From Przewalskia tangutica (taxonomy: Eukaryota > Streptophyta > Magnoliopsida > Solanales > Solanaceae), in contig CM056738.1 of the NCBI GenBank assembly GCA_029844215.1, forward strand, positions 72,532,093-72,596,092: a DNA stretch of 64,000 nucleotides, given 5' to 3'. Shown in pieces: positions 12,970-24,920 of the stretch. Both the position numbers and the translations under genes were made by a program. A model generated the notes under the pieces. The model saw nothing but the letters and a program-made list of their open reading frames with translations. It ran no database searches and was not told the DNA's origin. Position 1 is the first letter of the stretch. The number at the start of each line of letters is the position of its first letter.

Positions 12970-13450
12970 TGACCGAATCCGATTTAGGCCGCCTACGTAT
13001 CCCGCTGAGGGAATCGGGTCAAGACGTAGTTCGTGATGCAAAAAATGATTGTACAATTTTCAAAAAATGAGACCGAAGCCAATGTGACCGCCTACGTATC
13101 CCGCTGAGGGAATCAGGTCAAGACGTAGTTCGTGATGCAAAAAATGATTGTACAATTTTCAAAAAATGAAACCGAAGCCAATGTGGCCGCCTACGTATCC
13201 CGTTGAGGGAATCAGGTCAAGACGTAGTTCGTGATGCAAAAAAATGACTGTACAATTTTCAAAAAATGAGATCGAAGCCAATGTGGCCGCCTACATATCC
13301 CGCTGAGGGAATCAGGTCAAGACGTAGTTCGTGATGCAAAAAATGATTTTTATGGGTTTTTCAAACAATGTGGACCGAAGCCAATGTGGTCGCCTACGTA
13401 TCCCGTCGAGGGAATCAGGTCAAGACGTAGTTCATGATGCAAAAAATGAT
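12970..13450. repeat. ~100-bp tandem array (5 units)
   Basis: GCCTACGTATCCCGCTGAGG recurs at 12990, 13090, 13189, 13289 and 13392. Each copy is followed by GAATCAGGTCAAGACGTAGTTC and an A-rich spacer. It lies in the interior of element C. Confidence 0.9.
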
Positions 13451-14157
13451 AATTTTTATATATGCATTTTTTTTGTGTTTTTGAAAAATGGAAAGACAGC
13501 ATCACGTTCTGACTTTAGTTGATACCAACAATTAGTATTGTGCTTAGGAATTCCGTTATTCACTTCCAGTCTAACCAAGACTGACTTCTGGGTAATTCCT
13601 ATAGTTTCAAGTGGTACCTCAGACACCTAAGTATCGACACACTTGCTTGCAGCCAAGGTTTCGAACTACACGTAATCTCATGTTTCAAATGCCCTCACTG
13701 AAGAAAGTCCCATTTCTCACATATATTCCAGTATTTTGAATTTTGGGACGTTTAGAGAAGTACGTTCACACTCAAAAGGATGTTCAATGCATGCAATTGT
13801 GATACCATAGGCTTGACCGTCATGTAAGTATCCACTAATATCATTTGGGTAAAAAGTGACTAATCCTTCCTTGAGCGTTGGACTACGTCCGTGCTTGATA
13901 TTTGTGTGCTTTAATGTTGATCTGCTTTTTTTTGTCCCAGTTTTTCTGTACTGACTTCTTTTGAATCTTTCGTTTGGAGCCCGCTTTTTCCAAAGTTATT
14001 CTCGCATTCTTTTTTTTTAATGTCGGGGCTTTTGATTTCTTCTTTTTGTGAAGTCGCCCTTTGTGTTTTTATTTTCCCTTTTGGGACTTTGACAATTTTG
14101 TCTTTGCAAACATCGACGCAGAATTTTGTCAGCCACTTGCACATTTTTAAAGCGCTC
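13451..14157 (-). mobile_element. Element C interior, right part, without recognisable gene
   Basis: No retroviral domain is visible. The minus-strand frame 13911-14276 (121 codons) is lysine-rich and runs into the truncated LTR. It has no motif I recognise, so I do not call it a gene. Confidence 0.5.
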
Positions 14158-16132
14158 AAAGTGTTAGTAATAGAATAAATAATTTTAAAGCAATGACAAG
14201 AATTAATAAATAAGCCAAAAATAAATCCGTCTTTTGTACAGGGGAGGCCTTGGAAATCAGACGAAGATTCCTTCATCGGCCAATATTGCTAGAAACAATA
14301 AAATAAATAAAACTTTCAGATCCGCGCCAAAACAACAATAGTTTTAAACACGGAGGGCTCAGATATATATAAAAAATAAAGTGGGACATCCTAAACAAGT
14401 CCGGCTGCGAAAATTCACCATGTCAGCGCATGTTGGTTATCCGGTGTAAGTGGAAGAAATCATCATTGCCCAGAAAGCTTCATTTTATTTTATTTTCCGT
14501 CTTTGCAACTGTGGAGGCCTAAAAAATCGACGGATAACTTTTTCATTGGCCATGTAGTATCAAGTTCAAAATCAATCAATACCAATAGTGTAGTATCATG
14601 TTCAAAAATCAGTACAATACCAAGTGTAGTGTCATGTTAAAAAATCAGTACAATACCAAGTGTAGTGTCATGTTCCAAATCAGTTTAATAAATAAAGGGC
14701 AGACTTGTCAAAAGTATTTCGGAAATTTCAAATAGTTCACCGGACACAATAAGCAGAAACATCATAGTACGCTAGAACGGTGGAAACAACCGGCGGCATA
14801 GTTCGTCGAAATTTTCAAAACGTCGTCGAAATCTAAAGACTCCGGCCACGTCTTAAAAATCATATTAAATTAACCCACAAACCAGACTCAGCGATCCTTA
14901 TAGAATATAAACCGACAGACATCGCCGGAGTTTTGCAAACTCCGTCCAAATACCAAAACTCCAGAAATCAACCCAACAATCAAAATATACAGCAGTTATA
15001 TATAAAATACAAAGCAATGGAGGTCGCCGGAGTTTAAAGACTCCGGCCAGTTACCCGAAAAATGAGAAATAGTCCACAACCAACAACATACCAAACAAGA
15101 TATAAATCGAACAAACGGGGAGATGGGCGGCGTCACTTCCACGGCTAATCCCCGGAGCAACGCCACCCTAGTGATGGGTTCGCCAGCGATTGGGGTGTGG
15201 GAAAGCAGTGGTTCGCCGACAGACAGTAGACGGGAAGGGGATCGATGGGTCACTGGTTCAGTTCGCCGACGAGTCACTGGTTGTGACGGGAGAGAGCAAT
15301 TCGACGGAGATGAAGGTGGTACTGTTGGTTTCAAATAAATGAGAGCTTCATAAAAATGAAAAAGGGGTATGAGGGGTGTGGGCGTGTGCTGGTGCTGGAG
15401 GGGGGGAAAGATGGTGAGGTGCGGCTGATGGTTGGAGTTCGTCGGAGTTCGGAGCTCCGACGAAGGGCGGCGGCGGCATCGGGAAAGGTGAGGGGTTGAT
15501 GAAGATGATAACCGATGAAAAATAAAAGGGGCAGGGGTGATAAAGGAGAGAGGTGCGGCTGGCACATTTTTATGTTGTTGGTATTTTATTTATAGGGGGT
15601 ATTTAGGTTTAGGGTTTTGGGTATTAGGGGGAAAAGATGAAAGGTGTACTGGGCCTCATTTTTGGGTCTCAGTTTGGGCTTCGGTTTTCGGCGGATTGGA
15701 CTGATCCAGATTGTGTCTCGGACTGGACTGATTTGACAAAAATGCAAAACGGGTTTATTATTTAAAAGAAAAATTATTTAGAAAGACGCAAAATTATTAA
15801 AATGCAAATGACGATGAAATAATAATAAAATATAATATTTAACAAATATTTAATGCCTAATTAAAAGTTAAAACGAGATGTCAATTAATTATTTAAAGAG
15901 ATGCAAAATTATTAAAATAAAATGATCGCGCAATAATAATAACATAATATTTGAAAATGTTTAATACCTAATTAAAAGTAAAAACGTGATGCCAATTTAT
16001 AAAAAATAAAACAACATAGAATGTTAGGTAAAAATATACAAAAATGCCAAAAATAGTGATTAAAATGCGGTGCCCTAAAACACTTAAAATTGTAAGAATG
16101 TCCAAAAGATGAGTCAAAATTGGGTGTCAACA
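14158..16132 (-). repeat. 5' LTR of element C, truncated
   Basis: Matches 8846-10802 collinearly (GTGTTAGTAATAGAATAAAT onward) but lacks the 464 bp corresponding to 8382-8845. On the minus strand this removes the end of R/U5 and the primer site. It ends at the target duplication TATGT (16133-16137). Confidence 0.88.
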
Positions 16133-16799
16133 TATGTGAACTAACTTCCTTCTATTGACATGATTATTCTTGAAGTATACTTGTCTTGGTTTTGAAAGTC
16201 ATGAGACTTGATTTATTTTGAAAGAATATATGATTTGATTTTGAAAGTAAGCGACTTGAGTTATATGAAGTATAAATGACTTGGTTTCAAAAGATGTAAG
16301 TGACTTGATTTAAAGAGTAGAAATTACTTGATTTTAAAGCCTCGAGTTAAATTTAAAAAGTATATGTTACTTGGTTTTAAGAGTATATGTTACTTGGTTT
16401 TGAAAGTATAAGTTGATTTATTTTATAAGTGGAAATGACTTTAAAGGTATAGGTTATTTGATTTTGAAAGTAGAAATGTCTTGATACCACGGGTGCTAGT
16501 ATCTTGAGTTTATTTCATGAAATGATTCTTTTAAAAAAAAAGGATGGATGTACTTAGTACTTTTGGAGTCCAACTCCCTAATGTTACATCACATGATAGT
16601 GTCTTGGTTTTATTAAAAGGAAAGAGGTGATAGTGCCTCAGTTTGTGTAAAAAGAAGATGTGGTGGTGTCTTAGCTTTCTAAAATAAAAGTTTGTTATAA
16701 TGATTTTATGGGAAGTCAGAAGATGGTTTAAAATGTCATATGATTGCATTGTTACACCGAGTCCCATGGTGGGCCGGGACACGTTGCATGTACCTACCC

Positions 16800-17265
16800 G
16801 AGGATTATACGAAAATCGTGTGAGAATGTCCATGATTAAGACTTATATATTATACGAAAATCATGTGAGAATGTCCATGATTATAACTTATATATATTAT
16901 ACGAAAATCATGTGAGAATGTCCATGATTATGACTTATATATATTATACGGAAATCATGTGAGAATGTCCATGATTATGACTTATATATATTATGCGAAA
17001 ATCATGTGAGAATGTCCATGATTATGAATTATATATATTATACGAAAAATCATGTGAGAATGTCCATGATTATGACTTATATATATTATACGAAAATCAT
17101 GTGAGAATGTCAATGATTATGACTTATATATATTATACGAAAATCATGTGAGAATGTTCATGATTATGACTTAGTTATTATACGAAAATCATGTGAGTAT
17201 GTCCATGATTATGACCTATATACACTTATGAAAATCATGTGAGAACGTCCATGATTATGATATAA
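16800..17265. repeat. 47-bp tandem array in solo LTR B (about 9-10 units)
   Basis: CATGTGAGAATGTCCATGATTATGA recurs about every 47 bp from 16818 (16862, 16909, 16956 and so on), joined by CTTATATATATTATACGAAAAT. The position inside the LTR corresponds to the 48-bp array of element D, but the unit sequence differs. Confidence 0.9.
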
Positions 17266-18088
17266 CTCTTATTGTGAAAACGGTATTGTCTTGGGTTATT
17301 TAAAAAGGAAGACATGGTATTGTATTGGGTTTTCTAAAAAGATAGTACATTCTATTTGTTCTAATGAGAGTCAAAGATTGTTTTAACTTACATATGTTTA
17401 CTCATATAGATATTCGTGCATGTGAATTGTCCGTGAACTTGTATTCACGATGCGGGATAGATTCCCATGAGATGTATATAGATTATAGGATTACATGACT
17501 AAATATGCATGGTTTTAAAAATAACTCTCTTTGAAAAAGGTATAGTTGGCTTATTTTATATGACACGATAGGATCTGGTATTTGGTTTTCATACTTGCCC
17601 CTGTCATTCCTTTGTACAATTATGATCTGATTTATTGTACTTCTTGTTTACATATTTGGTACCTGTTGTACTGACCCCTTCGGGGGGCTGCGTTCATGCC
17701 CGCAGGTATAGATATTCATTTTGGAGATCCTCGAGCTAAGGATCCGTGCCCAACTTTTTTTTGAGATAGCTCCCCTGTTCCGGAGCTTATCATTTGGTAC
17801 GGAGTTTGTATTACAGTATTATGGTTATTCAGAGGTACGACGGGGCCTTGTCCCGTCATAGTTGTTGTCAAACTCTTAGAGGTCTGTATTCATATGTGGG
17901 GTGGACCTGGGTACAGTTGTAGTTCTGTTTGATTATATATATTGGTGGCCTTGTCGGCTTTGCCTTTGTTTGTTTTTAAAAAAAAATGAGTGTTATTTAA
18001 CTTCCACGAATTTCTTATGTTGTATGGATATAAGGGTGCCCAGGTAGGACACCAGTCGCGGGCCTGGGGTTCGGGTCGTGACAGTCAT

Positions 18089-19021
18089 GCGTTATTTGGT
18101 TAGAGTGTAATTGATAAATATGACTGAAGAGGGAAGTCTATGGAACTTGACTAAGTGTCATGGGGTTTTGCGATTGGTGACTGGTAAGGTGTAATATTCA
18201 GATGACTAACATGATAAGATTGATGGAAAGGCGATATGTTGTACCAAGATAGATAATTTCCTAGTATTATTTAGTTGATGGCAACTTTACGAACAGTTCT
18301 AACAGTTTGTACATGTACTTAGTGATATACTGAGGAGTTACAAATAGATGTGGAAGGTCGTTGGGGTGATGGACTGATTTCTGACAAATTTGGAATGATA
18401 AAATAATCACTAGAGTGGTCCACATAATACGTCATTTGAAGGTTTAAGGGGAATTGAACGATGAGTGTTGACTCAGTAGCTTCAGCTCGACGAAACTAAC
18501 ATATTTGGAATTAGTGCAATATGCCTTGGATATGTGTAGAATTGGCTTAAAGATTTGCACATATTCTTTCTGGCGAGTAGGGGTCACGATTAAAACTTGT
18601 GGTGGGTGACAACGTATTTTATATGGATTTTTTTGTACTGATGACGATATTAGAAGGTGTGAAAGAAGAGTAAGTAGAATCAAGATAATTAACGGGTACA
18701 TGTTTGATAAGGGATTGCGGCTACAACTGAGGGATTGTGGTGACGATGATGGTATTTGTGGAATCAATCGATTTCGTTCAGAGATGTGGTTATAACCAAA
18801 ATCAAGCAATTCGATCAGAGCCAGTGTAAACTTATGGGAACTAGCTACGGGGAAATTTTCGGCCATGAAAAATGTAGATTTAATTTTGAGCTAAGTTAAT
18901 CGAAAATTCGATGAGTACAATGAGCAAGCGTAACTATCAGCGTGATCATTGCCACGAAGGCTTACACGAGGTTTATAACATAGATTCTTGATGCTCGACA
19001 ACTTTAATACTTTTCTTACCA
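18089..19021 (+). mobile_element. Element A interior, right part (degenerate pol)
   Basis: About 0.9 kb between the right target duplication of LTR B and the chromodomain relic. It presumably derives from the integrase region, but no motif is left that I can read. The minus-strand frame 18444-18866 shows no family features. Confidence 0.5.
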
Positions 19022-19258
19022 TTCGAGGAAGAGCCGGTAGCAATCTTGGATATGCAAGAGAGAAAGTTGAGGTCCAAGGAAATCGCTTCAGTCAAGGTTC
19101 AGGGGAAGCACCGTACGGTTGAGGAGGCCACTTGGGAGTCCGAGGCGGATAGACGGAGTAGATATCCTCAGTTGTTTGACAGTTCAGGTACCTCTTTTCC
19201 TCCACCCCTACCGTTTTTGCTCGAGGACGAGCAATTGTTTGATTGGTATCTAATGTAA
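19022..19258 (+). pseudogene. Chromodomain end of chromovirus polyprotein (element A)
   Basis: Only the C-terminus of the polyprotein survives. EEPVAILDMQERKLRSKEIA is followed by VKVQGKHRTVEEATWESEAD and RRSRYPQLF. This matches the chromodomain-like tail typical of Tekay/Del integrases, with the VEEATWE and RYPxLF motifs. The usual Trp in the V-W-K/R strand is replaced by Gly (VQGKH). The frame ends at the first bases of the 3' LTR. Gag, protease, RT and most of integrase are deleted from element A, leaving ~2 kb of interior between its LTRs apart from B and C. Confidence 0.85.
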
Positions 19259-21647
19259 CGACCCGTTTGGTCGTTTAGCACTTTAAAACTATGAAAAAGA
19301 ATTATGACATTGAGAATACGAGGCTTTATGAAATTCTCAGAAATTAATGGAAGCGGGAGTTAAGATTTAAAAGAAGTGTGTTTAAGATTTATTAATTGAA
19401 GGACTTGGGATCAAAGTTTTAATAAGTTTTTGGGAGATTAAATTAAGAGGAAAATTAGGGGCTTATGTGCAACTTTAATTTTCAGATTTTCTTTTAACCT
19501 ATTAACCTTCCCACTCTTTCTCACATTCCATCTTCAAGAACACAAAACCCTAGTAGAAAAGAAAGGGGAGGGAGAAAGGGGAACGACGAAGCAGTAAGAA
19601 AACCCTAGAGGAAGAAAGAAAAGAAAGGAGAGGGAGAAGGGAACGTACACAGCAGCAACCAGACGCAGGAAAAGAATGGAGAAAGAAAGAAAGAAGAAAG
19701 GAAAAAAAACTCTAGCAATCAGGTTCAGGTTAGATTCTATATTACATAGTTGAGTTAATCTAATCATGATCCTTATAATAACGTGTTATGGAATGAAATC
19801 AGATTTCAAAGAGGTCATTACACAAAAATTACACAATCCACTTGAATAGAGAAACTTGAGGGATGTAACATGGCATAATAATTACTGCAGCACATTAAAC
19901 GTGGAAATTGTATAAATACGTAATGAATATAAAAGTATGGGCTGAACGAAGGTTGTATATTACTCTATTCCCGTCAGTTTGATATCTTACGGAGATAAAT
20001 CTGACTTATGGTTTGAAAGTTATGACTGTTTAATGTTCTGCCTCGTTTTTTACTGAAACCCAGGCGACACAACATATTAAACGTGAAAACTGTTAATCCG
20101 TAAGGAATATGAAAATATGTGCTGAATAAAAGTTGTAGATTACTCTGTTCCCGTTAGTTTGATATCTTACGAAGGTAAATCCAACTTATGGTTTGAAAGT
20201 TATCACAGTTTGAAGTTTCTGCCTTGTTTTACAAAAATTCTGGCGACACAAAATTCATAGGGTTGTTTCTTTCGTAAATTTTCACCAAATACACTAAGTA
20301 ATGTCATATGGGATTCAGATCCTAGTGTTGCCTTCGATGTGGTACAATAAACACCTGATTTGGAGTTACAAATTTAATGATATATCCTTTATAAGCGGGA
20401 GATACGAGAAAGTTGAAAGAAATGAATGTTATTTGAAATTCCTGAAGTTATGCTAATAGTTTTATATGTGTAGGGGTGTAGTCATACAAATTGAAATGGT
20501 AAAAATATGGTAAATATAAATATAGCAATATGGGTGTCCTTAGATTCGTATTATAACATAGTTCGCATATTTTCTAGATTTTAAGCGTTCAGAGGCTCTA
20601 CGCAAGGGAAAGACATTGGCTTGATTGTTCGTGGCACCCGCTCGGTATTGAGGTAGGTTATGGTTTACTTTAGTTAGACTCTGATTAGAGAATTGTTTGT
20701 AGTGGTAGGAAGTGACAGGGATAACATGATAGGTCTTCGGGCATGAAGTGGAGATGGGTTACAATCACGTTGGTTTCGTCAGCTGTTATGTGGGATTGTC
20801 GCCATATGTGTTATTTTCTGTGATTATCACCTGATTGCATTTCCGTTGCATAATGGCTCACTTGTCTTGTGATGTTGATAATTGAACATAGGACATTGAT
20901 ATGACTTGTACTTGTCGATTATATATTTGTGATATGTGTTGAGACTAATATCATACCTGTCATACATTTTTTTGTACATGATATTGATAAACTCCGAGAT
21001 TTCTGCCGGAAATTGAGAGTGAATGATAAACTCCGAGGTTTTTGCTGGAGATTGAGAGTGATTGATAACTCCGAGGTTGCTGTCGGAGATTGAGAGTGAT
21101 TGAGCAACTCTGAGGACCTTGCTGGAGATTGCGAGTGATTGATAGCCTCCGAGGTTCTATCCGGAGAGCACGAGTGGTACATGGACTTCGCGGATCCCCC
21201 TTGGGTCATGGCTTGAAGGCACTGCCTTAGCATGTGTGTACGAGAGTGCAGTGAGGGAGAGGTGACATTGCATTGCTTCCATCTACTCTTAGTTTTAACT
21301 GCTCATTTGATGAAATTATGTCTGTCTTGGTTGATTTCATAATTTCTTATATTTGGACTTGTATAGGATACGTAACCATACCTGTTTGTTCTATGTGCTA
21401 CTTGTTAGTTTCCACTCTCCATGCGTATCTAATCATTGTCGGCCTATGATGCTTACCGGTACTAGTGTTGTACTGATACTACTCTTGCTGCACTTTTATT
21501 GAGTGCAGAGTACGATTCAGGTTCCAGTTCTATGCCCCGTGGCTGATTCGTGAGGTGGACATCTTCTAGTCATTCAGGGTGAGCTACTTGGTCGTCCGTG
21601 GCCCCTGAAGGGCTTCTTAGTTATTTTCATATTTCGTTGGTTATTGA
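19254..21647 (+). mobile_element. 3' LTR of element A, truncated by a hAT transposon
   Basis: Begins TGTAACGACCCGTTTGGTCG and follows LTR 3276-5909 collinearly until GGTTATTG near 21646. There the hAT sequence begins, so the last ~210 bp of the LTR are not seen. It carries the same 39-bp array (20990-21175). The divergence from the 5' LTR is visible throughout, which suggests an old insertion. Confidence 0.88.
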
Positions 21648-21839
21648 TAAAGGTGTCTAACGGGTCGAACCGGTCTGGACCGGTAGCCCCTTACCGGGTT
21701 TAACCGGTTCCGGATCCGTTACCGATCCGGTTCACCGGACTACCGGGCCAACCGGTCCGGTTCATTACCGGATTTCAGTGTCGTGCATGTCCGGTCCGAA
21801 CAGTCCGAGTTTTTATTTTTTTATATTTTTTATTTCTAG

Positions 21840-22130
21840 TATTTATTTTTTATAATATAAACTAAATTCAATTTAAATATGTAATATAATAATATAATAT
21901 ATAATTTAGTTTTATATATTAAAATTGAAACTTTAAAGTTAACTTTCTATTTCTGATTTATACTTTATAGTTTATAGTTTATAGTTTATAGTTTATAACT
22001 TTATACTTTATACAGTTTATACTTTATACTTTATAGTACTGTTATAGTTATACACTTATACAATTATATTTTATAGTTTATAACTTTATATTGTAATTAT
22101 ACTTTTATTAATTTATTAGATTAGTAGATA
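21840..22130. repeat. AT-rich low-complexity tract with TTTATAG heptamers
   Basis: TTATAGTTTATAGTTTATAG and TTTATACTTTATAC runs near 21960-22090 lie between the hAT subterminal region and its transposase. No gene is present. Confidence 0.8.
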
Positions 22131-22260
22131 TAAGTTAACAAATAAGTAATAACAGATTAACAACTAAATAGATAGTAAAATTAAAATTAATGATAAGATG
22201 TAAACTTTTGAACTTTCATAATGTTAATAAGAGTACATAATGAAGTAATAATAATTTTAT

Positions 22261-23457
22261 TTACATATTATGCATCATTCTTGCAAGTTCTTCGTAATCT
22301 ATATGTTGATTGAATTGGTTATGCTCCATAGCCTCTAAATCTGGAGTATTAATTCCAGTCCCGCCTCCGCTCCCGCCTTCCAAAATATTGCTTATTTCTT
22401 CATCTTCCGGAGAATTAACGTCTCCACATCCTTGATTTCTTCTCTCTGATCTGATTCAATCCCTTAAGCAGACTAACACTTCTAATGTGCTTCCACCCAA
22501 TGAGTGACGTGTGTCTCCTATTTGATCTCGTGCTTGGCTAAATGCACTTTCAGAAGCCACTGTTGAGATCAACACATTAAGAACATCTCGGGCCATCGCT
22601 GCAAGTACCGGGAATTGCCTTTTGTTATCCTGCCACCATTGTAAAGGGTCAAAACTTTTCTTCGGCTCCGCTGGCTTTTGCAAATAAAATTGCACCTCAT
22701 CGCAAGATCGACTTGTGTTTTCTTGTGTTGTAAAAGTGCTACATATGTCTAAAGATTCTTCTTTATCGTCATCAGCATTGAATCCTGAAGGTGTAGACAC
22801 AGAAGCAGAACTAGAAGGAATATTAGTAGCAGAGTTGTTGTTATCATGTAATGTAGCATAATATTCATATAATGTAGTTAAATTAGTATCAAGTGTACTT
22901 ATGCAATCAAATGAAGATGAAGTTTCTGTTTCACCTACTTCCATATAAGTATATAAACTAAATATTAAATTATGACAATCTACTTTTTTAATAGAAGGAT
23001 TTAAGACTGCACCAATACAATAAATATCAGGAATAGGGAAAAAATATTTTTTAAACTTTTCAAACATAAGTGTAACTGCATCTTTATATTTCACATTTGA
23101 TTTTAAACCATAAAGTAAATATGAAATTTCAGCTATATGAGCTAAAGCATTACAAACTGTTGGGTAATAAGATCCTGAAAATTCAACAGTAGCAGTGTAA
23201 AATTTACGTAAATTTTTTAAAAGTTCACCAATTGATTTCCAATGTTCGTCGGTTAACATATACATCACGTTCTTACAATGCGCATTTGCAACATGTGTTA
23301 TGGGGTCTTTATACTTATAACATTCTTTTAAAAATAAATAAGTATAATTCCACCGTGTAATAATCTCTTCTGGCATGAATTTAGGTCTCAAATTAAATTG
23401 TTTACATTTTTCTTTAAATTCTATAATACTATTTTTCCTATTATTACCCTGAATAAC
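22261..23457 (-). pseudogene. hAT transposase, 5'-truncated, one in-frame stop
   Basis: The frame is open from 23391 down to a TGA at 22456. It then continues in the same frame to TAA at 22261, so the TGA probably replaced the Trp codon expected after CLRD. Upstream of the first Met the frame also stays open to 23458, where the Athila LTR cuts it. FMPEEIITRWNYTYLFLKEC and the DUF-like middle part are typical of plant hAT transposases. The C-terminal dimerisation region shows DPLQWWQDNKRQFPVLAAMA and ASESAFSQARDQIG. The tail ends YEELARMMHNM. The N-terminal BED zinc finger is missing, so it is inactive. Confidence 0.88.
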
Positions 23458-24748
23458 TGATCAGTGTATTTTATATACACTTTTTGAGTCGTTTTTAGTG
23501 AGTCTTTTATCATTTTTTTGTACAAATACGTGTCGTCTTAGGATAGATTTTCTTTCTTTTGAGTCAAATTGGTTAAAATGGCTGTTTGGCGGAAAAGGAG
23601 CGAAAAGAGGGCAAAAGTGGAGGTTCCAGAGCCTAAAATACGAGAAAGTGGCGAACCAGGCAGAGGTGATGCCGTGCACGCGCGCCCAATCAGGCGGGCC
23701 GGCGCCGCGCCAATTTCGAGACTGCAGAGTTGCGGCGCCTCTAGACAGCAGAGTGCAGGGCCGCGGCGCCGACGCGGGAAAAATCAGGTTTTTGACGAAA
23801 TATGGGCCAGGCCTGAAGGGAAAACCTTAAGGGCGGTTTGGAGGCTATAAAAAGAGAACCCTAGGTAGTTTTCAAGGGTTCCTTTCTTGCACAAACACAA
23901 GACTTCTTGGAGTTGAAGATTGGAGACCTTTACTTAGTAATTTTCTTTTCTTTTCTTTACTTTACTTTTAGTTTATGTTGGATATTGAATTAGTTCTTGT
24001 CATGTCAATGGCTAGGAACTAATTCCATTATAGGGCTTTCCATGTCAATTCACTTGAACCTTATATTATGAATTGATGCATGTTTATGGTTGTTCTTCTT
24101 ATTGTTGAGATTTACCCAATAATTGCTTTGAATGCTTGGTATTAATTGATCACTAATTATCATTATTTATATGATTTCTAATCAAACTTCGAAAGGAGGA
24201 GGTTGTGACTATGCTGTAAGTTGGGTAGACATAGGTCGGATTGGGGATGAAAATACCTCAATTACTTGTGTAGCGTTAATAGGGGTTTAAATACCTAATT
24301 TCACGCATGGTGCGTGACGATTAACAAAGTTTTTGTTCTTAATCCTCCTATAGAGTCATCCTTATCACCGAAAGGTAGAAAGGAGCGCTACTGGAGTTGA
24401 GTGTTTATATAGCCTTAACGGGAGTATAAAACGAATTAGTAAACCTGCTAGCTCCAAAAGAAGAAGAACCATAATTTATTGCATTAATAAGTAATATAAG
24501 CGGATAGTTGAAGCGACTTGGAAGCCCTATTCCCATCACTACTGAAGTAAACACATAGTTAATTAGTATTTATAATTGTTAGTTATAATCAACAAAATCA
24601 AATATCGGTTACCAAATAGATAACAAAAGATAGATAATTGGTACTTGAACACTAATCCTTGAGGACGATATTCGGTCTTACCTAGACTATATTACTTGAC
24701 TCGACAACGTGCACTTGCGTTAAAGTATGTGCATTAAATCGCGCATCA
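23458..24748 (+). mobile_element. 5' LTR of Athila-type retrotransposon
   Basis: Begins TGATCAGTG at 23458 inside the hAT relic and ends GCGCATCA at 24748, 1291 bp. It is followed by an Athila-type primer site. A TATA box (TATAAAAA, 23846-23853) sits in the gene-like part of the LTR. A GC-rich GGCGCC stretch occurs at 23696-23785. The 5 bp before it (ATAAC) should recur after the 3' LTR, which lies beyond the window. Confidence 0.88.
23846..23853 (+). promoter_or_regulatory. TATA box of Athila LTR promoter
   Basis: TATAAAAA lies in GAGGCTATAAAAAGAGAACC, about 390 bp into the LTR. It is the best core promoter candidate for the element. Confidence 0.65.
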
Positions 24749-24754
24749 AGTTTT

Positions 24755-24772
24755 TGGCGCCGTTGCCGGGGA
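24755..24772 (+). other. Athila primer-binding site
   Basis: TGGCGCCGTTGCCGGGGA starts 7 bp after the LTR end. This string is characteristic of Athila elements and is complementary to a tRNA-Asp 3' end according to family knowledge. Confidence 0.9.
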
Positions 24773-24920
24773 TTAGGCATAGTTCAATATCAATTTTATC
24801 TATTTTTAATTTCTAATTTGGTTTTTTTTTCTTTAAATTAGTACGTTTTTTTTATTTTGGTAAAAATCAGGGTGCCGTGATCCATTTGGTTGTTTTTGAT
24901 CTGTTTCAGGCGCTCAGTTT

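Larger units (their letters stand above)
8382..16132 (-). mobile_element. Tat/Ogre-like LTR retrotransposon C, no pol, minus strand
   Basis: Two direct LTR copies (8382-10802 and a truncated 14158-16132) bracket ~3.4 kb with no recognisable gag or pol. Read on the minus strand, the LTR begins TGTTGACACCC and ends GGGCGCGACA. The polypurine tract AAAGAGGGACAAGC abuts the 10802 border, which sets the orientation: 8382-10802 is the 3' LTR. The 5' LTR lacks its last 464 bp, and the primer site was lost with it. The 85-bp and 63-bp arrays near the 3' LTR fit the tandem-repeat-rich 3' UTR known for Tat/Ogre elements. A non-autonomous deletion derivative is the best reading. The lineage is inferred from structure only. 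Confidence 0.8.
6736..18083 (+). mobile_element. Solo LTR B (chromovirus), split by element C
   Basis: Starts TGTTACACCTCG at 6736 and ends GGGTCGTGACA at 18083. It is flanked by the 5-bp target duplication GTCAT (6731-6735 and 18084-18088), which proves a single clean insertion reduced to a solo LTR. The LTR itself is 6736-8381 plus 16138-18083, about 3.6 kb. The middle is element C. Parts around 8160-8300 and 17640-18083 match the LTRs of element D (for example AAAGGTGGAAAAGTA, GGCTGCGTTCATGCC, ACCAGTCGCGGGCC), so B and D belong to the same broad family. Confidence 0.9.
21648..23457 (-). mobile_element. hAT-type DNA transposon remnant
   Basis: A possible terminal end TAAAGGTGTCTAACGGG starts at 21648. 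It is followed by a GC-rich subterminal region (21665-21810) full of CCGGT/ACCGG motifs, an AT-rich stretch, and a minus-strand transposase. The other end was lost when the Athila LTR inserted at 23458. The 8-bp target duplication expected for hAT cannot be tested inside the window. Confidence 0.75.

Noticed and set aside
13911..14276. 121-codon Lys-rich minus-strand frame in element C
   Set aside because: It spans the border between interior and truncated LTR, so it was created by the deletion. No family features.
16800..17265. Regular 47-bp repeats that could suggest a CRISPR array
   Set aside because: Whole units repeat with no unique spacers, the context is a plant LTR, and there are no cas genes.
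24755..24772. Possible tRNA gene remnant from the tRNA-like string
   Set aside because: It is the Athila primer-binding site, placed 7 bp after an LTR end. No cloverleaf can be formed around it.
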